Below are positions 57,212 to 64,000 of a stretch of 64,000 bases of DNA, piece by piece (within the stretch, counting starts at the first letter, position 1; each line of letters opens with the position of its first letter). Below the pieces are notes generated by a model. That model was not told the origin of the DNA, made no database searches, and worked only from the letters and a program-made list of their open reading frames with translations. Source of the DNA: Williamsia serinedens. Lineage in GTDB: Bacteria; Actinomycetota; Actinomycetes; Mycobacteriales; Mycobacteriaceae. Where the stretch lies: NCBI RefSeq assembly GCF_024171725.1, contig NZ_JAMTCG010000001.1, positions 310,001-374,000 on the forward strand, in the 5' to 3' direction. A program made the position numbers and the translations under genes.

Positions 57212-58612
57212 GTGACCGACACGGGGGAGAGGGGTCTGTTCGACCCTCCCGCGCCCGACCTCGACGAGGGCACCGGACCCCTCCTGATCGACACCTCGGG
57301 CCCACTCGCGGTACGCATGCGCCCGCGATCGCTCGACGAGGTCGTCGGGCAGGACCACCTGCTCGGCACCGGCTCCCCGCTCCGGCGGCTCGTCGAGGGC
57401 TCCGGGGCGGCGTCGGTGCTGCTCTACGGGCCGCCGGGGACCGGCAAGACCACGATGGCCTCGCTCATCTCGACGGCGACCGGCCGCCGGTTCGTGGCCC
57501 TGTCCGCGCTGTCGGCCGGTGTGAAGGAGGTCCGCGCGGTCATCGAGACCGCCCGGCGCGCGCTCGTCGCCGGTGAGCAGACGGTCCTGTTCATCGACGA
57601 GGTCCACCGCTTCTCGAAGACCCAGCAGGACGCCCTCCTCGACGCCGTCGAGAACCGCATCGTGCTGCTCGTCGCGGCCACCACCGAGAACCCGTCGTTC
57701 TCCGTCGTCGCCCCGCTGCTGTCGCGGTCGCTGGTCCTGCAGCTGAACCCCCTCGACGACGAGGCCGTGCGGACCGTCCTGCTGCGCGCCGTCGACGATC
57801 CGCGGGGCCTCGGGGGACGGGTCGTCGTCGCCGACGACGCGCTCGAGCACATCGTCGCGCTCGCCGGAGGGGACGCGCGTCGAGGTCTGACCGCGTTGGA
57901 GGTGGCCGCCGGCGCGGTGCAGGAGGGACCGCAGAACGGCCACGACGGACCACCGACGGTGGACCTCGCCGACGTCGAGGCCGCGATGGACCGGGCCGCG
58001 GTCCGCTACGACCGGGACGGCGACCAGCACTACGACGTCATCAGCGCGTTCATCAAGTCCATCCGTGGATCCGACGTGGACGCGGCCGTGCACTATCTGG
58101 CCCGGATGATCAGCGCGGGGGAGGACCCGCGGTTCATCGCGCGGCGGTTGATGATCCACGCCAGCGAGGACATCGGCATGGCCGACCCGACCGCGATCCA
58201 GGTCGCCGTCGCGGCGGCGCAGGTCGTCGCGCTCGTCGGCATGCCCGAGGCGCGCCTGGCCCTCACCCAGGCGACCATCCACCTGGCGACCGCACCCAAG
58301 TCGGGCGCGGTGGTCTCGGCGATCGGGGCGGCCATGTCCGACGTGGCCGCCGGGAAGGCGGGGGCCGTGCCCCCGCACCTGCGCGACGGGCACTACGCGG
58401 GCGCCGCGGCACTCGGCAACGCCCAGGGGTACCGCTACCCCCACGACGACCCCGACGGCGTCGTACGCCAGCAGTACCCCCCGGACCAGCTCGTCGGGAC
58501 CGATTACTACGTGCCGACCGACCACGGCAACGAGCGCGGCCTGCGGTCGCGGGTGGAGCGGCTGCGCGCGATCGTCCGGGGCGGGCGGGACAGGAGAGCC
58601 GGGACGGACTGA
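57212..58612 (+). CDS. rarA: Replication-associated recombination AAA+ ATPase RarA (MgsA)
   Basis: A 466-residue AAA+ protein related to clamp loaders that acts at stalled replication forks. It shows [17 protein letters not shown] near residue 36, Walker [10 protein letters not shown] near 72, Walker [19 protein letters not shown] near 127, sensor ATTENPSF near 155, and the C-terminal tetramerisation part with [14 protein letters not shown] and [11 protein letters not shown]. The GTG at 57212 gives a normal N-terminus. Confidence 0.93.
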   Translation: MTDTGERGLFDPPAPDLDEGTGPLLIDTSGPLAVRMRPRSLDEVVGQDHLLGTGSPLRRLVEGSGAASVLLYGPPGTGKTTMASLISTATGRRFVALSALSAGVKEVRAVIETARRALVAGEQTVLFIDEVHRFSKTQQDALLDAVENRIVLLVAATTENPSFSVVAPLLSRSLVLQLNPLDDEAVRTVLLRAVDDPRGLGGRVVVADDALEHIVALAGGDARRGLTALEVAAGAVQEGPQNGHDGPPTVDLADVEAAMDRAAVRYDRDGDQHYDVISAFIKSIRGSDVDAAVHYLARMISAGEDPRFIARRLMIHASEDIGMADPTAIQVAVAAAQVVALVGMPEARLALTQATIHLATAPKSGAVVSAIGAAMSDVAAGKAGAVPPHLRDGHYAGAAALGNAQGYRYPHDDPDGVVRQQYPPDQLVGTDYYVPTDHGNERGLRSRVERLRAIVRGGRDRRAGTD

Positions 58613-58620
58613 CCCCCCCG

Positions 58621-58740
58621 GGTGGGCGGGTTGGGTGGGCGGGCTCCCCCGGTAGGCGGGCTGGGTGGGCGGGCTCCCCCGGTAGGCGGGCTGGGTGGGC
58701 GGGCTCCCCCGGTAGGCGGGTTGGGTGGGCGGGCTCCCCC
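58621..58740. repeat. Four tandem 30-bp G-rich repeats upstream of alaS
   Basis: Four head-to-tail 30-base units (58621, 58651, 58681 and 58711). Units 2 and 3 are identical, and units 1 and 4 differ by one or two bases. Each carries runs of four or five GGG with one- or two-base loops followed by CTCCCCC. A partial unit follows to about 58747. The plus strand therefore has four potential G-quadruplex motifs. The stretch is in frame with alaS and could encode a 10-residue [10 protein letters not shown] repeat, but I do not regard it as translated. Confidence 0.9.
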
Positions 58741-58742
58741 GG

Positions 58743-58748
58743 TAGGGT
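58743..58748 (+). promoter_or_regulatory. Possible -10 box of alaS made from the last partial repeat
   Basis: TAGGGT fits TANNNT; TTGGGT lies 16 bases upstream (58721-58726) inside the last full repeat. The predicted leader to the alaS GTG is about 90 bases, with no T-box visible. Confidence 0.35.
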
Positions 58749-58846
58749 GGACACGCTCTCCCGGGCCCCTGTCGGCGGTCCGGTGCCACCGTGCGGCGTC
58801 GTCGGATCGACGACACCCACACCCCGACCGCAGAGGACGACGTCAG

Positions 58847-61512
<2,666 letters not shown>

Positions 61513-61516
<4 letters not shown>

Positions 61517-62007
61517 CGGTCGCCGACGGGGAGCCCTCTCCGGCACGCCCGCGCGGACGTCGACTCGCCGTCGACGTGGGGAGTGTGCGCATCGGCGTCG
61601 CCGCATGTGATCCTGACGGGATGCTGGCGACACCGGTCGAGACCGTGCCCCGGGTCGGCGACGGACGCGACCTCGCCCGGATCGCGGCGCTCGTCGACGA
61701 ATACGACGCCGTCGAGGTCATCGTCGGGCTGCCCACCACCCTGCGGGGTGACCACGGGCCGGCCGCCCAGACCGCCACGTCCTTCGCCGAGGCACTGCGT
61801 CGCCGCGTCGGCGACGTCCCGGTCACCCTCCACGACGAACGGATGACGACCGCACTGGCGAGTCGGTCCCTGCGCGCCGGGGGTCGGTCGTCCAAGCAGC
61901 AGCGCGCGATCATCGACCAGGCCGCCGCCGTCGAGATCCTGCAGTCGTGGCTCGATCGCCACCTGCGGCGTCCGGTCGTCGGCGACCCCGGGGCGGCCGA
62001 CCGGTGA
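61513..62007 (+). CDS. ruvX: Holliday junction resolvase-like YqgF/RuvX
   Basis: A 164-residue RNase H-fold nuclease of the YqgF family, needed for 16S rRNA 5' end maturation in some bacteria and proposed as a junction resolvase. It has [13 protein letters not shown] near residue 18, [17 protein letters not shown] near 70, the EXXXT-like LHDERMTT near 108 and [13 protein letters not shown] near 136. The first 15 residues are a variable extension. It overlaps alaS and mltG by four bases each. Confidence 0.93.
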
Positions 62008-63713
62008 GCGACGAGAACCGGCATCGGCGCCGGGCCGACGACGGCACACCGAGCGAGCGGTTCCGTCTTCCCGCGGACGCCGGCCACCAGCCGCGGGCGC
62101 ATCGTCGCGCACGGACGGCCGACGACACCGTGGACCCGCGCCTGCGCGGGCCGGTCCGTCCGGGGCCCGTCCGGCGCGAGTCCCCGGTCGACCCGACGGC
62201 GTCGGGCTGGACCGAACCGCGTCGTGCCCGACCCGAGGCGATCCCGCCCCGAGGACCGGCTGGAGCCCGGCCCGCCCGCGACCCCGGGTGGGAACGCCCG
62301 CTTCGCCGTCCGGCGCCGGACGGGTACGACCGTCCGACGGAGCGCGACGTCCGTCCGACCGCGGCGCCGCGCGACCCCGGTCGGCCCGTCGACGGTGAGC
62401 GTCCCCGGTCGTACGCCCCACGCGACGAGACCCCGCCCACCACCTCGTACGCCGATCCGCCCCGCGTCGACGACGGTGTCACCGACGTCGACGCGGCCAC
62501 GGTGCCCACACGCGTCGTCGACGGTCGCCGACCGTCCCCGGCCCGCCCCCGGCGGCGCGGCACCACCGCGACCGTGCGACGACGTCGCCGCGTCGCGCTC
62601 GTCGGTGTCCTCGTGGTGATGGCGGTGCTGGTGTGCGGTGTCACCTACGCCGGACTGCGGCTCACCGGCTTCTTCGTCGACGACAAGGACTTCAGCGGCA
62701 GCACGGGCACCGGCGACGTGCTGGTGCAGATCCCCGACAATGCCCCGCTGAGCCAGTTCGGCCAGATCCTGACCGACCGCGGCGTCGTGGCGAGCGTCCG
62801 CGCCTTCACCGACGCCGCCGACGGCAAACCCATCTCCGCCGGGTTCTACAAGCTCCGCACCCGCATCTCGGCGGCGTCGGCGGTGTCCATGCTCGACGGT
62901 GACGACAACCGCGTGGGCCGGGTGGTCATCCCCGCCGGACGGCAGCTCGACACCAAGCAGTCCGCCGACGGGTCGGCCACCACCGGGATCTTCGCGATGG
63001 TCGCGCAGGCGACCACGGTCACCATCGACGGCACACGCCGCGGGGTCACCGCCGAACAGCTCGCGCAGGCAGCCGCCACGGCCACGCCCCAACAGCTCGG
63101 GGTGCCGTCGTGGGCGACGTCACGGGTGCAGGCCCTGACCGGCGACCACCGTCGGATCGAGGGCCTCATCGCGCCGGTCGCCTGGGAGGCGATCGACCCG
63201 TCGCTGTCCCCGGTCGACATGCTGCGCTACCTGATCTCGACCAGCGCGGGCTACTTCGAGCGCTGGGGACTGACGCGGGAGGGCAGCAGCGGGCTCAGCC
63301 CGTACGACACCCTCGTGGCCGCGTCGGTGGTCGAGAAGGAGGTCGCGAACCCCGACGACTACGGCAAGGTCGCCCGCGTCATCGTCAACCGGCTCGCGAA
63401 GAACCAGAAGCTCGAGATGGACTCGACCGCCAACTACACCGCCGCGGTGGTCAACATCGACGTGTCGGGGGACGCCTACACCGCCGACACGAAGTGGAAC
63501 ACCTACCAGGTGACGGGGCTGCCGGCGACGCCGATCGGGTCGGTGGGCGAGAACGTCGTCGCCCCCACGGTCGACCCGCCGGCGGGCAACTGGCTGTACT
63601 TCGTCGCGGTCGACTCGAAGGGCACCACGGACTTCACCGACGACTACCAGCAGCACCTGCGCAACCGACAGTTGGCGTGCGACAACAAGGTCCTCTCGGT
63701 CGGGTGTCGGTGA
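62004..63713 (+). CDS. mltG: Endolytic murein transglycosylase MltG (YceG)
   Basis: MltG cuts nascent glycan strands and so sets their length. The 569-residue protein has a disordered cytoplasmic N-terminus of about 190 residues rich in Arg, Pro, Asp and Thr, one membrane helix (about residues 197-218), a LysM-like part (DVLVQIPDNAPLSQFGQIL near 238) and the YceG catalytic domain. The catalytic glutamate is Glu444 in SVVEKEV, followed by VARVIVNRL and the C-terminal PIGSVGENVV and YFVAVDSKGT signatures. The long N-terminus is typical of mycobacteriales and a plausible regulatory site. Overlaps ruvX and aroE. Confidence 0.94.
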   Translation: MSDENRHRRRADDGTPSERFRLPADAGHQPRAHRRARTADDTVDPRLRGPVRPGPVRRESPVDPTASGWTEPRRARPEAIPPRGPAGARPARDPGWERPLRRPAPDGYDRPTERDVRPTAAPRDPGRPVDGERPRSYAPRDETPPTTSYADPPRVDDGVTDVDAATVPTRVVDGRRPSPARPRRRGTTATVRRRRRVALVGVLVVMAVLVCGVTYAGLRLTGFFVDDKDFSGSTGTGDVLVQIPDNAPLSQFGQILTDRGVVASVRAFTDAADGKPISAGFYKLRTRISAASAVSMLDGDDNRVGRVVIPAGRQLDTKQSADGSATTGIFAMVAQATTVTIDGTRRGVTAEQLAQAAATATPQQLGVPSWATSRVQALTGDHRRIEGLIAPVAWEAIDPSLSPVDMLRYLISTSAGYFERWGLTREGSSGLSPYDTLVAASVVEKEVANPDDYGKVARVIVNRLAKNQKLEMDSTANYTAAVVNIDVSGDAYTADTKWNTYQVTGLPATPIGSVGENVVAPTVDPPAGNWLYFVAVDSKGTTDFTDDYQQHLRNRQLACDNKVLSVGCR

Positions 63714-64000
63714 CCGGTCCGGTCGGGGGAGTGCGGCACGCCGCGGTCCTGGGCCACCCCGTCGACCACTCACGCTCGCCCGACCTGCACCTGGCCGCCT
63801 ATCGGGCCCTCGGGCTCGACGGCTGGACCTACGAGCGGATCGACTGCACCGCGGAGACGCTGCCCGGCCTGGTCGCAGGGCTCGACGAGTCGTGGGTCGG
63901 CCTGTCGGTGACGATGCCCGCCAAGGCCGCCGCCCTGGACTTCGCCGACACGGTCACCGACCGCGCCCGCCGCGTCGGATCCGCCAACACGCTGGTCCGG
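63710..64000 (+). CDS. aroE: Shikimate dehydrogenase, 5' part only
   Basis: The first 97 codons of an NADP-dependent shikimate dehydrogenase, cut by the window end. It shows the shikimate-binding serines in DHSRSPDLH (Ser21 and Ser23), the catalytic lysine at residue 72 in VTMPAK, and SANTLVR at residues 91-97. The GTG overlaps the mltG stop. The order ruvX-mltG-aroE is conserved in actinobacteria. Confidence 0.93.
   Translation, partial: MTGPVGGVRHAAVLGHPVDHSRSPDLHLAAYRALGLDGWTYERIDCTAETLPGLVAGLDESWVGLSVTMPAKAAALDFADTVTDRARRVGSANTLVR

Noticed and set aside
58621-58747. CRISPR array or translated 10-residue repeat
   Set aside because: The units are head-to-tail with no unique spacers, and no cas gene is near. 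The frame is open to alaS, but the repeat peptide has no ribosome site and the alaS family N-terminus begins at 58847.
58749-58846. T-box or other riboswitch in the alaS leader
   Set aside because: There is no T-box sequence, specifier loop or terminator/antiterminator pair in the short leader.

Overview
The window is very GC-rich and almost fully coding. It reads as a stretch of core chromosome from a mycolic-acid actinobacterium (order Mycobacteriales; a Gordonia, Williamsia, Tsukamurella or Dietzia-like genus is plausible, but the genus cannot be fixed from this sequence). The reasons are an AftC-type arabinan transferase, a phosphatidylinositol mannoside (PIM) gene set, HemQ-type heme synthesis, many GTG starts, TANNNT -10 boxes and a mycobacterial-type LexA box. 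From memory, the gene order follows the M. tuberculosis block from about Rv2690c down to aroE (Rv2552c) closely, with a few local differences. There are no insertion sequences, prophages, CRISPR arrays or rRNA genes, and no gene-free stretch longer than 300 bases.

Layout: 0.1-5.4 kb, APC permease, TrmA-like RNA methyltransferase and dxs. 5.4-7.3 kb (minus), RNase D-like HRDC protein and a DUF3000 protein. 7.4-10.6 kb, the hemE-cgoX-hemQ heme operon. 10.6-14.7 kb (minus), msrB, aftC, a lipoprotein hydrolase and a RibD-like reductase. 14.7-16.9 kb, ZapE-like ATPase, GNAT acetyltransferase and a frameshifted hypothetical gene. 16.9-18.0 kb, two tandem tiny hydrophobic peptide genes, a strong terminator and four tRNA genes (Val-GAC, Cys, Gly on minus; Val-CAC on plus). 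18.0-24.5 kb, a PGPGW membrane protein, thrS, a HIT phosphorylase, the PIM genes pgsA-patA-pimA and a LemA-like protein. 24.6-28.8 kb, pdxS, a PP2C phosphatase, tesB, pdxT and a YebC-family gene. 28.8-31.8 kb, a degenerate uridine-kinase-like gene (minus) and ruvC-ruvA-ruvB behind a LexA box. 31.9-38.2 kb, yajC-secD-secF-apt-rel. 38.4-41.7 kb, membrane-anchored cyclophilin (minus), metallo-hydrolase and hisS. 41.7-46.0 kb (minus), ABC-F ATPase, DUF885 protein and zinc metallopeptidase. 46.0-48.8 kb, aspS and a DUF389 membrane protein. 48.9-57.2 kb, a transglutaminase/DUF2126 - ATP-grasp/alpha-E - transglutaminase operon followed by a phosphotransferase-fold gene. 57.2-64.0 kb, rarA, a G-rich tandem repeat, alaS, ruvX, mltG and the 5' part of aroE.

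Most same-strand neighbours overlap by four bases (ATGA or GTGA), which implies operons with translational coupling. The parts most worth following up are the duplicated peptide genes with their ungapped duplicated promoters near 17 kb, the ATP-grasp/transglutaminase operon near 49-56 kb, the G-rich 30-bp repeats before alaS, the 25-bp repeats between rel and the cyclophilin gene, and the uridine-kinase-like protein that has lost its P-loop lysine.
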